A DNA stretch of 64,000 nt from Euptelea pleiosperma. Its lineage: Eukaryota > Streptophyta > Magnoliopsida > Ranunculales > Eupteleaceae. Location of the stretch: assembly GCA_035048495.1 (NCBI GenBank), contig CM068549.1, forward strand, positions 13,425,103 to 13,489,102, given 5' to 3'. This document shows, one piece after another, positions 10,950 to 23,405 of the stretch. Within the stretch, counting starts at the first letter, position 1; the number at the start of each line of letters is the position of its first letter. The translations under genes were made by a program, and so were the position numbers. Below the pieces are notes generated by a model, which worked only from the letters and a program-made list of their open reading frames with translations, had not been told where the DNA came from and made no database searches.

Positions 10950-11791
10950 TGACTATCGTGCCTTGGGGAACTAGTCGGGTGCTCTAAAAGGCCTGGATAC
11001 CCATGTATGGTTTAATTAAAAAAAAATATAAATATATCAAGACATTGATGTTCTATAATAGTGAAACCCTCTAAGCTTTTATTCCTCTAGTCTCTTCATC
11101 GACCAAGATGGAAAAATTAACCTTGTCACCTAAAAATTGAAATTGTTAATTAGTTTTATTGGCCCATTCAATTTTAGGGTGATAGGGTTAATATCCTGAT
11201 CTAATAATGGAAAAAGAACAGTAAGGGGGCAAGACCAAAAGAATGAAAATGTATAGAGTTTCACTAATATAAGAAATTTATCAAGGGGATGTTACACAAA
11301 GATCCAAACATATTCTATTTGTTATTAGACTTTACAATTTGTATGTTTTCTTTTGTTTACAACAAATTTAAAAGGTCTTAATAATATTAGCTCAAAATTT
11401 GGTTACTTTGATTCAATTTGGTCTGGATGTCATCCTATTAAATTGAATTTCCATTGAGTAGGCTTGTGATTTGATCAATTTTGAATCAATCTTGACTTAA
11501 TCCGAAGAGCAGTAGTCGACATGGCCCTATACAAGAATGTGTAGGCCGTGCCCTATTTAGGTTGCACTAATAAAACCATATCAAGTCCAAATTTTGGAAG
11601 TAACTAGGGCCCTATGCATCACACTAATGAAGAGTCAAGTCGATCAATGTTAATAGACATGAGAAACAACGAACCAAGCCAATTTGGAGCCCCATGCTAA
11701 TTTACAGGAAGAATTATCTACATATATAAAAATGTAACCATCCACACCTAGATCTCCTCTATTTACAACACATCTTAAAATATTTGTATGC

Positions 11792-11855
<64 letters not shown>

Positions 11856-11869
11856 TAATAATAATAAAA

Positions 11870-11930
<61 letters not shown>

Positions 11931-12076
11931 TTATGAGTATACCTATGCAATAATACCATTGTAGCAGAGCAGGGAAAATAGAAATCACAACACCACTCAA
12001 ACTTAAATGAACAATACATGCAGTGCAATAAATAAATAAATAATACACCAAATGATGAAATCAACTTGTTCCATGC
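10950..12076 (+). repeat. Left arm of a long inverted repeat
   Basis: The sequence from ACTATCGTGCCTTGGGGAAC through AGTGAAACCCTCTAAGCTTT to TCAACTTGTTCCATGC returns as its reverse complement at 12102-12809 and then, after the nested insertions, at 58561-58923. Arms are about 1.1 kb and well conserved by eye. The inner ends TCAACTTGTTCCATGC and GCATGGAACAAGTTGA pair perfectly around a 25-nt loop (12077-12101). The arm contains a TAA microsatellite. No ORF was seen. Candidate foldback-type DNA element or head-to-head duplication. Confidence 0.85.
11797..11929 (+). repeat. (TAA)n microsatellite in the left arm
   Basis: Roughly 130 bp of TAA repeats with a few A/G interruptions. It mirrors the (ATT)n at 12246-12302. 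It creates spurious poly-Ile and poly-Tyr ORFs on the minus strand. Confidence 0.95.
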
Positions 12077-12101
12077 ACATGGACTTTAACTTCAATAATG
12101 C

Positions 12102-12247
12102 GCATGGAACAAGTTGATGTCATCCTTTAGTGTATTATTTATTTATTTATTGCACTGCAGGTATTGTTCATTTAAGTTTGAGTGGTGTTGTGCTTTCTTT
12201 TTCCCCTGCTCTACTTGAATGGTATTAGTGCATAGCTATACTCATAA

Positions 12248-12307
<60 letters not shown>

Positions 12308-12809
12308 CATACAAATATTTTAAGATGTGTTGTAAATAAAGGAGATCTAGGTGTAGATGGTTACATTTTTATATATGTATATAATTCTTCCTGTAAATTA
12401 GCATGGGGCTCCAAATTGGCTTGGTTCATTGTTTCTCATGTCTACTAACATTGATGGACTTGACTCTTCATTAGTGTGATGCATAGGGCCCTAGTTACTT
12501 CCAAAATTTGGACTTGATATGGTTTTATTAGTGCAGCCTAAATAGGGCGCGGCCTACACATTCTTGTATAGGGCCATGTCGACTACTGCTCTTCGGATTA
12601 AGTCAAGATTGATTCAAAATTGATCAAATCACAAGCCTACTCAATGGAAAGCCGATTACATAGGATGACATCCAGACCAAATTGGATCAAAGTAACCAAA
12701 TTTTGAGCTAATATTATTAAGACCTTTTAAATTTGTTGTAAACAAAAGAGAACATACAATTAGTCAAGTCTAATAACAAATAGAATATGTTTGGATATTT
12801 GTGTAACAT
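12102..12809 (-). repeat. Right arm of the long inverted repeat, inner part
   Basis: Reverse complement of the left arm from its inner end outward. It is interrupted at 12809 by solo LTR D; the target duplication is AACAT at 12805-12809. Confidence 0.85.
12246..12302 (+). repeat. (ATT)n microsatellite in the right arm
   Basis: About 19 ATT units. This is the mirror of the longer TAA run in the left arm, so the two arms differ in repeat number. Confidence 0.95.
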
Positions 12810-13968
12810 TGAAACAACAATATTTTTTGGTTGTTGGACGGAAACCCTTGAAATCAACAACATTTATAATTATCCGATTCACTTGAAAACCTGCAAAAAT
12901 GCAGACTTGTATAGTAGCATGTCGGATATCATATCCGCACTCGAGGTTAGGGAACACAAATAAGAACTAAAAAATTGCAGAAATTGCTAACTAAGAGATG
13001 AAGAGGTGAGAATAATGATCACGAGATTAAAAACATGATTTTTTTTTAGAGAGAATTTATCAGCTAATCAAAGCATACAAAAGGATCAACAATAACAAAT
13101 TGCACTTGAAAGAAACTATTTTATTAATTGAAATAAACAAATGTACTTACATTGCTTGAATAAAATAAAATAAATACTAAAATGCATTTAAAATTTTAAG
13201 AGAAATATTTCTAGAGAGAGAAAATAGAAAGAAATGGAGAAACCTAGAGAGAGAAAATGTGAGAAGAGAGAGAGAAGGAAGTAGAGAGATGGGAAGTACC
13301 TTCGGACATCTTACCTAGGGTGATGAGGACCGGCCAGCATGAAGAAGACTAGCCGTGAGCAAATCATGTGCTGTACAGTGCTTTGGAGGACTGTGGAAGA
13401 TGGTCATGGTGGTGGATTTGTGGTGGTTAGCGGCATGGCAGCAAGGTTCAAATCGTGCAAGGGAGAGCAAGGCAGCAACCAAGTGCATGTTGAAGGAGAA
13501 GATGGTGCACACTGGTGAAGAAGATGAAGGCGTGGCTGGAGGATAAGGGAAGAACGCTGCTGGCTTTAATGGAAGACTGGTGCGTGGTTGCAGGTGTGGT
13601 GATTTGCCGTAGAGGATAGCAGGTGGAGTCGTGGAAGAGGACGGTCAGAGCACTTGTAGGGTTTTGGTAAGAAGATCTTCTCTTGGAGAAGATGATGTCC
13701 AGCACCGGTGGAGTTGCAGGTGGTGTTGCGGGCTGAGAGTGAACTAGTCTGACGAGAGGTCCTCCAAAGGAGATAACTGAGCTAACCCTTGGGTGCACCG
13801 TGAAGAGAGTGAACCAAAACTGTTGGCAGGCAAGAATGTTGAAGACGAGATGGCCTGAGGATGGTGGCCAGTAATGGTGGTGCATTGGGCAGCAAGGATA
13901 ATAGAGCAACTTGGTGGAGAAACGAGTAGAGAAAATCTACTGTGCATTGGAGTAGCACACAGCCTGAC
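12810..13968 (-). mobile_element. Solo LTR D, left part (its 3' portion)
   Basis: On the plus strand it begins TGAAAC and contains the reversed family landmarks: the GTAACC-type end, the acceptor (12891), TCCGCACTCG, AATAAA on minus (about 13118) and the donor (about 13313). It is cut at 13968 by element C (duplication CTGAC at 13964-13968) and continues at 57111. Confidence 0.85.
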
Positions 13969-15206
13969 TGATATTCGCTTAAAAGTGCGTATTTTCTACT
14001 ATTATCCTCTAAGCGTTATCATACTCTCCTACGTAAAATTGTTCTATTTATCGACTTTTCTATGTAAGAGTCTCTTTTGTTGATTAAAATACATTTTTCT
14101 GGATGAAATGGTATATTTGCATGAATTAAGCACATTCTAAGAAGTCTATATATTAAGCCGTTCTGATTACGCATTTTTTCGTTATTGCAGAAAACCCGAT
14201 TGGAAGAGTCTCGAGACTGGCAGACCCATGATCAACCCCAGAAGCTTCTATCAAGTCTATATCAATATGGAAGAGATCAACTGGACCAGTGAATCATTTC
14301 AGTGAACCAAAGAACCCTATTGGAACAATTCTCGGGACCCGAGATTTGTCTATCATCCCAGGATCAATTTTGAAAGCTCAAGAGTGAATGTGTCAACATG
14401 GTCAAACTGCTACTGAGGATGCTCGAAACCAAGAATCTACTCTGTAAATCCAAGAATCTTGATCGAATAGCTCTGAAGATCTGGATCCCATGATCAACCA
14501 CCAGAGCACAGTAAGAAACATAAATTCAATCAAGAGACGTGAGCTACACTCATGGGCAGGACATGTAGGCTAATTTACCAAAGTGTGAACCATATTGGTT
14601 GACTACTAGGTGACCCACATGATGGGTCTATAAGCCATTGGGCCACGACATCGACAATATGGCAGATCAATTTGTGGTCCATGAGATGGCCCAAGTTGTT
14701 GTTTAAACTTTGGACCAAGTTGCTAGACATCAAGATAATGGGCCACGGTGTTAGACCCTTGTATGAGCCAAGTTGGTGTTGAGACTATGGACCTAAGGTT
14801 GAGTCAAGTTTCTGACCGTTGATCGAAGGTGGAAAGGCCTAGAAAGGGAGAACATCAAACAATGTGGAACCCATTCATTTATCATCAAAGACCTCGAACG
14901 ATGGATCACCTAAAGGCCTATGGGCCGATGAATCATCAAATTGCAAAAATGGTGGTTGAACATGCGGGGGACCACAACGTGTAGTGGGTCCCATGTGCTT
15001 GGTCCAAAGAAGCAAAGAGTTGTTAGTTTTACTAAGGTAAAAAGGTAGTTGCTGGAGTTAACATAGTGAAGAGGGGTGTTTTCGGAAGAAATTTGATCCA
15101 TTGAAGGGCTGAGGTGGCAGCAAGTGGGCTCCACAATCCATCCACGTTTAAGAGAAACCCACGGTTTCTATTCTTGAGGCAAAAAAAACCTACCACCTCC
15201 TTCTTT

Positions 15207-15216
15207 TATATAAAAA
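15207..15216 (+). promoter_or_regulatory. TATA box of LTR C1
   Basis: TATATAAAAA preceded by a GAAACC-CAC-GGTTTC hairpin near 15158 and followed by CT-rich sequence. The same block is at 55710-55719 in C3. Confidence 0.65.
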
Positions 15217-15995
15217 GAAAGATGACCCTCACTTTCTAATTTGCTCTTCACCAAGCCGTCCCCCATTTTGGCTGAAATATAGCAACCATCCCCTGGATTG
15301 CTGGATCACTTGAAGCCGTTACTCCTTCTTCTTCCCACATTCCATAACAGCACCACCATTATCGCCCCACATATTCTCTTCGAACATCCTCACCTCTCTC
15401 TCTCTCTCACGCCCCCTTCCTCTTCACGTGGGCAGCCACCATCAACCACCGTTTTTCTCCACGTTTTCAGCCCCTCCCTTCATCTCTTCCGTCATTTCTC
15501 TTCTCTCCGGAGAAGAATCAGAAAACCAAAGAAAAAAAAAAGAAAAGAAAAAGAAGGAGAAGAGAAAAAGAAAGAGGAGAAGAGAAGAAGAGGAGAGGAG
15601 GTCTTACCTCCCATGCTGCATTCTCCAGCGCCCTCCACATCACCGGTTCTCTTCCTCATAAGATTATCAAGGGCATCACCGTTTTATCCCCAGCCTTCGT
15701 CCTCTATAGGTGCTCCGCCCATCACCAACGTTTTCATCCTCAAAAGTCGTCGACACCCATCTCTTCACTGCCTGGACCGCCTGAACCAGCAAGCACCTTG
15801 TCGCACACCACCACCAGCAACCACATCCTTGTCGTCCACCATTTGTTCCCCCCTTCCACAATCAGCCTCCCTCCATTGCAGCCACCCGCATGTGCGCCAG
15901 CCCTCCATTCTTCAATCGTCGGAGCACTACTCCAGGCACACCACTCACCATTCCGGGCAGCACACCATTTCCATGGCTACGATCTTCTCCATTTG

Positions 15996-16521
15996 GTAGG
16001 TACGATGGTAGAATTCCTCACCTTTTCTCTCTCTAACCCGTTCTTCTCTTTTCTCTCTCTAGGTCTTTTTTTCTTAGTTTTTCCTCTCTCTAGAAATCTC
16101 ACTTTTTGCTACTCTCTCTACTTCTAGTTATTTTGTTTTTATTAGTTGTTTTTTTTCTTAGTTTAATTGCTTTAATGCAAGCATTGTAGACTTTGATTTA
16201 TTCTTGAATAAAGTTTATTTCGTCATCCTCAATCTAGTTCCATTATGATTTGATCTTATTTGATGAATGCTAATGTTCTTGTACAAGCAAAAGTTTGAAA
16301 TAGTCTATCTTCTCATCACTTTCTTTTCATGCTTGTGATTCACCTTTAAAGAAAATTCGAAAATAGTGTTCTCAATCAAAAATAATGTTTTTAAACAAAT
16401 CTCTCCACTGTCTCTAGCACGTTTTCAATCATTATTGCTTCTAATTTGCACTAATCCGACTAATCCCGAGTGCGGATTCGACTCCAACTTTCCATTATGC
16501 GAGAATTCTTGATTTTTGCAG
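15996..16521 (+). other. Candidate LTR intron in C1
   Basis: Donor GTAGGT (or GTACGA at 16000) and acceptor GATTTTTGCAG, with TGAATAAAG inside. The same arrangement recurs in the other LTR subfamilies; see findings. Confidence 0.45.
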
Positions 16522-16600
16522 AGAAAAAGAACTGGATTAATTACAAATGTGTTGAAATTAGGGTTGTTCTCTCAACGATGGAAAAACCCTACTTTCAAAT

Positions 16601-16618
16601 GGTGCCACTGCCGCTCGG
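16601..16618 (+). other. Primer binding site of C, mutated
   Basis: TGGTGCCACTGCCGCTCG lies two bases after the LTR end. A and B have TGGCGCCGCTGCCGCTCG. The two differences are C-to-T and G-to-A at CpG, as expected from methylation decay. Confidence 0.85.
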
Positions 16619-18250
16619 TTGACGGGATTGCGAAAAGGAATGAAGATGACAGAACGGAAAGATTCGGATATTTGGAAACTTTCTATTTGCAGATTTTTAG
16701 TATTATTTTATTATTATTTTTAATGCCTCGGAAGGCCGGGTGCAAAGTTGTAATTGGACAACTTGAATATGACCATATTTAGATGTGTGTTCGAGGGTTT
16801 TAGAAACCCTTGATTGAGTGCCTAACTCACAAAAAAATCAAAAAAATTAAAAATTGCTAGTTTCCATTTTTGCACATTTTAGGATATTCGCATATGGGAA
16901 GATTGCATATTTGGATCATTTGCAAATTGGGAAGTTTCCATATTTGCCAGGTTTCCATTCTTCGGAAATTTCAAATTGGAATTAAGCTTTTTTGGAAAGT
17001 TTTCAAATCTGACGAAATTCCATAATTAGCAATTTTTATTTGGAAGGTTTTCAACACGGGAAGAAATCCTGAATTTAGCAAGTTTTCATATTTAGAAAAC
17101 TTCTATTTTTAGAGAATTTTCCTAATTTGGAGAAACTCTTAAATTGGAAAAGTCTATTAGGGAGTTGATAGTTGTTTAGTCAACTCTCATAAATAGTAAC
17201 TTTTCAATTTACCTTGCCTAATTGATTGATTGATTGCTTACCCACCCAAGGCGGGGACATTCCAAAATAATATTTCCACACCCTAAACCCATATCGTATA
17301 CTAATTCGTATGCAGGATTGCGAATCTAACTGTGGGTAGGGAGTGAAAGCTCACTAAGGAGGAATCGGGCCCAAGCCCATGAAGGATACCCCTCCCTACC
17401 CCGAAGAGGAGACCCCGTGGTGTGGCCCACGGGAGGTAAGTCTCTATCCTCGCCTTGTGTGCGATATAGAGAAATTTGGGTGAATCATTGTTGCTTGTCT
17501 ATTTGCTTTCGCATACATATTATTCGACTTGCATGAAGTGGCTATTAATCAATCAACTTTAAGAGAGCAAACCCAGCTCCAAATTGAAACTGGTAGGATT
17601 TCATCACCCAGCTCATCATTCCAATTGCTTTGATCCCAAAGCTCCACTTAATTAAAAAGAATCAAGAAGTAGAGCCAATTAGCCCAGTGTTCGAGGAACA
17701 ATCCACACAAAGTGAACCCGTTTAACATCCAGTCGAAGTAAGACCATGAGCGCAGGTCCCTATTTTCTAACACACCTATAGGTCCCTGTTACTCAAGTAC
17801 ACTGAGCTCGATGTGGCATCCTGGACTATTCGGTGGTTAGTTGCGTGTGGACTAGGAACACGCACCAACCCTAGCTTAACAGAAGGAACACTCTTCTTAA
17901 ACACTTGACCAATCCGGTTAGTTTGGAATATATTTAAGTTAGCCATTGTGCCGCACGTCTGTCTAGGCTTCAGATTGTCTTGTTGTTGACTAGAGTTAGT
18001 ACTAAAGGATTCGCACTGAAGAGTGTAGCCTAGTGAGAACCCAAGAACGACAAAGTCAGTCCGGCGGTTAAACAAATAAACCAGTGGTCCGCCCACTATC
18101 ATTATCTACCATACCCCATAAACTAACAAGATAAATCCTCAAACTTATCCTGATTTGTTTTAGACATAAGATTATCTTGCTTGCTCTATGTGCATCATTT
18201 AGGATCACTACTCTAGTGTCTCCTTGCAACTTAGTCTGGGGCTTATTTAT
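16619..18250 (+). other. 5' untranslated leader of C
   Basis: Homologous to the leaders of A and B, but more diverged. It keeps the CCCGTGG/CCACGGG hairpin, the GGAG-GTAAGT donor (GT at 17436) and GTGCATCATTTAGG (about 18188). Many short GGAAA/TTTCC direct repeats lie between 16860 and 17160. No gene. Confidence 0.75.
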
Positions 18251-18720
18251 ATGGGTTCAACTACCACATCGTTTGACTCGATGTGAGAGTCTTTCAATCA
18301 TCAACACCCTTCCCTTGCCATAGGTCTCTTACTGATGAGAGATTAGGCCGATGGATCTCATCGATCCAATCTTTAACGACTGATGATCATTTTAGTCTCA
18401 CTGCATTTTATGCTGGATAGGGGTGCTTACTGTCAACCCCACTAGAGTCTGCTCCACTAAATCCATCCTCGATACACATTGTGTCTTCGGCTCTGCTAAC
18501 CATGGTCAGAGAATCCCTTTGCTAGGTCTCTTACTGATGATAAACCCACTGTTGATCCCCCATACCCGCTCCTCTTTATGAGTTTACGGCTCTGCTAACC
18601 ACGGCTAGAGAACCCTCTCAGTCTTCACTGAAAAAGAACCTACCCGTACTACTACTGGGTTGGGTTAGCTCGATTGGGAGCGTCTTGCTTCAACTAATGA
18701 GTTGGATGACTGATGACTCA
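18251..18720 (+). pseudogene. Scrambled gag-pol scar of C
   Basis: An ATG at 18251 begins a reading of about 11 codons that aligns with the first codons of A/B gag around TTCGAT-TGAGA. Then come short patches that resemble separate parts of gag-pol. CTTACTGATGAGAGATT (18330, again 18532) is like gag at 42912. CTCTGCTAACCATGGTCAG (18493, again 18592) is like the protease-RT linker at 45030. GATCTCATCGATCCA followed by ACTGATGATC (18354) is like the end of pol, which appears again at 18702. Nearly all of gag-pol is therefore deleted and the rest is duplicated in pieces. No functional product is expected. Confidence 0.5.
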
Positions 18721-19049
18721 CTCAGTCTCCCTGTGCTTCAACTTGGTTGGGGGTGTTTATCACTCCCGTTGTGTCTGACTGAAGATGTAAAACTTAGCAC
18801 TTTCGGAAAGGCAATTTTGATTTCCTAGTTACATGAGTCGCATGCATCTTTTATTGTCATATCTATCTGTCATATAGGTACAATCACTGTAGAAAATCAT
18901 CTGGTACCAGACAGTATTCATTTCATGCTCCATTGGTAACACCCTCCCCATACCCTTGCATCATTATCGTTATTTCATCCTTTTATGAGCACCGAGGACG
19001 GTGCTATATTTTGGTTGGGGGTGGGTATTTACCAAAACTCATGTATTCC

Positions 19050-19130
<81 letters not shown>

Positions 19131-20674
19131 GAAGAAAAGAAGAAAAATCTTATTTTTGGGTGATTTCCAATGTTTTTCAAAGTTCTCTAGAATTTCAAAA
19201 ATGTGTCAAATATCCTTGGATTAGCTGAAAATCTTTGTTAAGTCTTTTTCTAAAGGATGACCTTTTCTAAAAGTGTTACCAGTTAGCTTTGAGTTCAATT
19301 CAAGTCAAGTAGTACTACATTAATGTCGGACACTTAGAAAAACTCAGATTCGGCAAAATTATACACTATCAACATCAGAGTCGTCCTAAGTTTAGAAACT
19401 CTAGAGATCCTGTGAGAATAATTGTGGAGACCTTACCCAGTGAGCTTTCGAGCCTTTACCCATTGTAGAGAGTTATACAATAATTCTGAGTCACGAGATG
19501 ACTCACTATTCTTCTTGTCCGCAATGTTTGTTGAGAGATCTCATTACCCTTTTATTTGATCATGGAACTCGGAACGACATCAAAATTGGATTACGATGAC
19601 AGAACCTTCTCTATATCTAGTCAAGATAGTATACATGAGAGTGCAAACCCTAGAAAATGACTTAGGCCATCTTTCTGAACCATTCAACCTTTTAACTCAC
19701 CTGAATTATACTTCACTAGAAACCCCTTGTATCTTTTTATAAAAGCCTTTCCTTGTTAAGCCCATTTACCAAAAACCCAGTCCAGCTACGAAGTATGACT
19801 AGCTACCCTACTTTTGAGATGGATAAAAGAATAACTGATATGGGTGTACCGTGAAAAGAAGAAAAAAAAAGTGGTCCAAGCTAAAAAGAAAATATAGAAG
19901 GAAAGTATGAAAAAGAGCTGAAAAAAAAGTTGAGTAGTCTCAAAAATATCTAGAAAAAAGAGAAAAATACGAAAGAAGGAAAATGAAAAGAAATAGTGTT
20001 ACAATCGCAGGAAAAATACAAGAAAATGGAGAAATCCTCTCAGAACTTTAAAATCTTATATTCCCTTATTTTTTTACACCTGACCTAAGCCTCATTACAA
20101 CCCAAGAAAGTTCTACTTGATTCTAGGATAGCACGATCATAAAATATGGAGATTAGAGAAAGAGAAGCTATAGAGTTTGATCTGACGTTCCCGAGTGAAG
20201 TGATATTCCAATCATGAGATCTTCTATTTCTAAAGACGTCATTCCTTCAAATAAAACATGTGTGAGATATTTGCTTTCATATATCATAACATCTCATCAC
20301 ATATAACCTGAGAGAAAAAGAAATAAACCATTGACGAGTGATTCATTTCTGAGTGCTAAGCATGTGAGATTTGAGGTCGAGGCATACAGACTTATAGGTG
20401 ATCTAAAAATCTTTATTGTCAGATAGATGAGAATGTTGAGCACACACGCACGTAGAGTCTGACTAATTCTAGGTCCCGATTATCACTCTGTAGTCCCATT
20501 AGAACTTACCAACTCTTTGCTAACGTGTAACTATTTTTACATCCATTCGATGATTTGACGAATGGTGTTTTCCCTGAACTAATATGAAAAAGTGTGCAGC
20601 ATGTGCAAAGCCCTTTTATGCATATTTATTTCACACTAATTGCCAAGGATTGGTAATATGCTGGTTGGGGGTTC
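18721..20674 (+). other. 3' noncoding tail of C, first copy
   Basis: Homologous to the tail of B (48041-49990) over its full length. It includes GGTTGGGGGTG (18761), the AGCACCGAGGACGGTGCT hairpin (about 18988), TTTTGGTTGGGGGTGGG (19010) and a polypurine tract, TGGTTGGGGGTTC, directly before LTR C2. A (TA)n microsatellite stands at 19055-19125. No ORF. Confidence 0.75.
19055..19125 (+). repeat. (TA)n microsatellite
   Basis: About 35 TA units, at the point where A and B carry A-rich tracts. This site seems prone to simple-sequence expansion. Confidence 0.95.
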
Positions 20675-23405
20675 TGATATTTACTTAAATGTGCGTATTT
20701 TCCCTATTATCCTCTAAGCATTATCACACTCTCCTACATAAAACTACTTCATTTTTCTACTTTTTTATGTAAGAGTGTCTTTCATTGCGTAAAACATACT
20801 TTTCTAGACGAAATAGTATATTTGCATGCATTAAACACATTTCTGGAAGTCTAGATATGAAGCCATTTTGATCAAGTCTCATTACATACTTTTCTCTTGC
20901 AGGAAACCCGATCGGGCTATTCTCGAGACTTGCGGGCCCACAATCAACCTTCGGAGCCCACTATCAAAGCTTAAAGAGACCAATATTGCTTAGCCAAAGG
21001 AATGGGGAGGTGACATGGCAAGTATGGATAACGGACGTCGAGAACGGGCCTCAAGCCTATTGCTTTAGATGGTTTCTACAGGTGTCGGACAATATCCACA
21101 GATTGAATGGTCCAGACTACAAAGGGTAGAAATGAACCGAGGTGATGGAATATTAACATTATGAATATGATACATGGGGGATATCCAAAAGAGTTGGATG
21201 GTGGAGATATAGGTCTGACCTCAAGTGAAAGACTAGTGATTTACAATCACATGGACAACAAAAAGTTGCTAGACCACAAGAGTCTAACGGTGGAAATCTA
21301 TGTACTTTGGGAGGTATGCGGCCTAGATAGGTGCAACATCCAATGGCTTGGATAAGAGCGGCACAAAACTACTATTACATGTTGATAAAAGAGTGGGTTC
21401 CGCTTAAAAGGAACATTAGCGAAGGTGGATCAACACAATTGCCATATTTAAAAGCATCAAATGGTAATCATACCGAAGATGAGCTAGTGGGTGCTTTGAG
21501 AAACAAGAAGGTGGACCCGTGGGTTTACTAAAGGAGTTGCTGAACCAGTTTCGCGAAATGGGATAATTGATGATTTAAAAGAGGCAAGTTTTGCAATAAC
21601 AAAATGGATGGTGGATCATATATTTGAATGGCCAAGATGTGATCTTGGAAAGAAGAAAAGGTTTTTAGTCATGTATCAAGTGGCTGGACATGTGTGGAGT
21701 GGTACAACCTTATTGGATGTTGTTAAATGGAGGGGTGGTTAACAAAATAAGAAGAATTTTATACCGAAAGAGGCAGAGGACAAATAGTTGGTGAATGTAT
21801 GGATTGCCATGCAATGTGACACATGGGATAGTTTCCCATGTAGGCAAGAGTTGCTGGACGTGAAAGACATATGAAGGAGATCATACATAATACTATAAGA
21901 GCATGGTGTTGTGGGAATGAAAAGGTGGGCCATCATAACCAATTTAGGAAACCACGTGAAGATCAAAGGAAGGTGGGGACTCATATGCTAGGTGGCAGAT
22001 GGTCAAATGTGTGATGAATAATTGCTGTATGGTGGGAAACATAGAAAGTTGCTATTTAAGAAAAGAGGTGGATGATAGTGTTGGACGTCCAGCCCCAAAG
22101 GAGACTTGGACCGAATCCATCGAACCCTAAGGAATTATATATATATATATTCTCTAAAGAAAAGGAGGGGGCGCTCACTACTTTTTCCAAGCCGTCTCCT
22201 CTTCACTCTCACCTCCAGCCGCTACCCACCTTGCTGGTTTGCCCACAGCCCTTCCACACATGGAACCTGCAATGCAGAAATCCTCCATAGCGATCTTCTT
22301 CTTCGCTTCTTCTCCTATAAGGCAGCATTGTCCTCCATGGCGGAACACTCCACAACCTGCTACTACACTCCAAGTCGCAGGTGGCTCCATCACCATCTCC
22401 ACCATTGAAACCGGCGTGGTCTGCATCATCATCTCTAGAGCACCACCATCCAGCGTGCCGCCCTCTCCCTTTCTCAAGACCGTCCTCCAAAACCAGAAGA
22501 AAACAAAAAGAAAAAGAAAAAGAAAAGGAGGATAGAAGAAGAGGAAGGAGAAGGGGAGACTGCCCCTACCCATCTCCATAACGCCACACTCCACTTCTTG
22601 GTTGCAGCAGGCCACCATCACCATTACAGGCCCCATCACCACCTGCTGTGCTTCTCTAAGGGCAACCACCTATTACCACCCACAACGTCCACCGTTATCT
22701 CCATCATCTCCACCACTACACTACCGCCATCACCATTAGATCAGTCCTGCCCCTCCAATCATCTCTACCGGACTGGTGCATCCTCACCGGCGTGCTCCTC
22801 CTCCCTCAATGGTTTCCATGACCGTTGTCATCACATGGATGTGATCCCCTTACGAACCAGCAACTCCTGTTGAGAGGAGTAGCAACGACCTTGCTGCCTC
22901 TATTCTTATGGGATGCACATCCTTGCAGGATATCTCCATCATGCCGTTATCTCCCTTGATCTCTAGCAATCGGACTGCACATGGACAGCAACCACGTTGC
23001 TCCTCTTCATATCACAACCGTGCTCTTTTGCTTGGCCGACCCTCACTTGGCCCATCAATGGCCGATCCTTGGCCAAACAAGCACGGCAAATCTCCGACAA
23101 TCTCCGGTATGATCCTCATATGAGGTTAGGTCAATTTTTCATCTTCCTCTCTCTAGTCAAATCCCCAGGCTGATCGCCTTTTTGCACTGCCGACTCCGTT
23201 CGGTGAATGCAAAAGGGTGAGTTTTTCTCTCACCTCTACCTTGTTGGCCCGTAAATGACCGAGGTGAAAATTTCTCTTTACTTTCTCCCTCTCTCTCTAA
23301 CATCTCTTTACATGCTTTCTAGCGTAGATTTATCGCTTTATTTATTTCTGTCATTTATTTCATGTAAGCAACAGTTTAATTAATGCAATTTGATTTCGAT
23401 AACCT
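20675..23405 (+). repeat. Internal LTR of C (C2), 3' truncated
   Basis: It starts TGATATTTACTTAAATGTGC right after a polypurine tract, so it is a genuine 3' LTR junction. It follows the family order: AAACCCGATCGGGC, a TATA-like TATATATATATATTC (about 22138), and a CT-rich transcribed region. It stops near 23405 without AATAAA, acceptor or CTACTTTCA end. It then runs directly into internal tail sequence (CTAGTCCAGCTATGAAGTATG). Several LTRs have a similar CTAGTTCCATTATGA here, so the joint may be microhomology-driven. Subfamily differs from C1/C3. Confidence 0.7.

Larger units (their letters stand above)
13969..16598 (+). repeat. 5' LTR of C (C1)
   Basis: It starts TGATATTCGCTTAAAAGTGC and ends CTACTTTCA, 2630 bp. 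It closely matches C3 over its whole length. TATA box at 15207-15216, a CT-rich transcribed region, a candidate donor at 15996 (or 16000), TGAATAAAG near 16207 and an acceptor TTTTTGCAG ending 16521. It has no tRNA-like module and no GAGTTGCA palindrome, so it is a different subfamily from A and B. Confidence 0.9.

Noticed and set aside
11650..12064. Minus ORFs with long Ile or Tyr runs
   Set aside because: Direct translation of the TAA microsatellite in three frames; not coding.
15298..15999. Plus-strand ORF of 233 codons inside LTR C1
   Set aside because: The partner LTR C3 has it split into shorter pieces and composition is simple-sequence-like. Treated as an LTR artefact, as are 54413-55093, 22178-22669 and 27049-27549.
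20675..23405. C2 as an independent solo LTR insertion
   Set aside because: It directly follows a polypurine tract and has no target duplication or 3' end. It is better explained as a true 3' LTR junction later fused to tail sequence.
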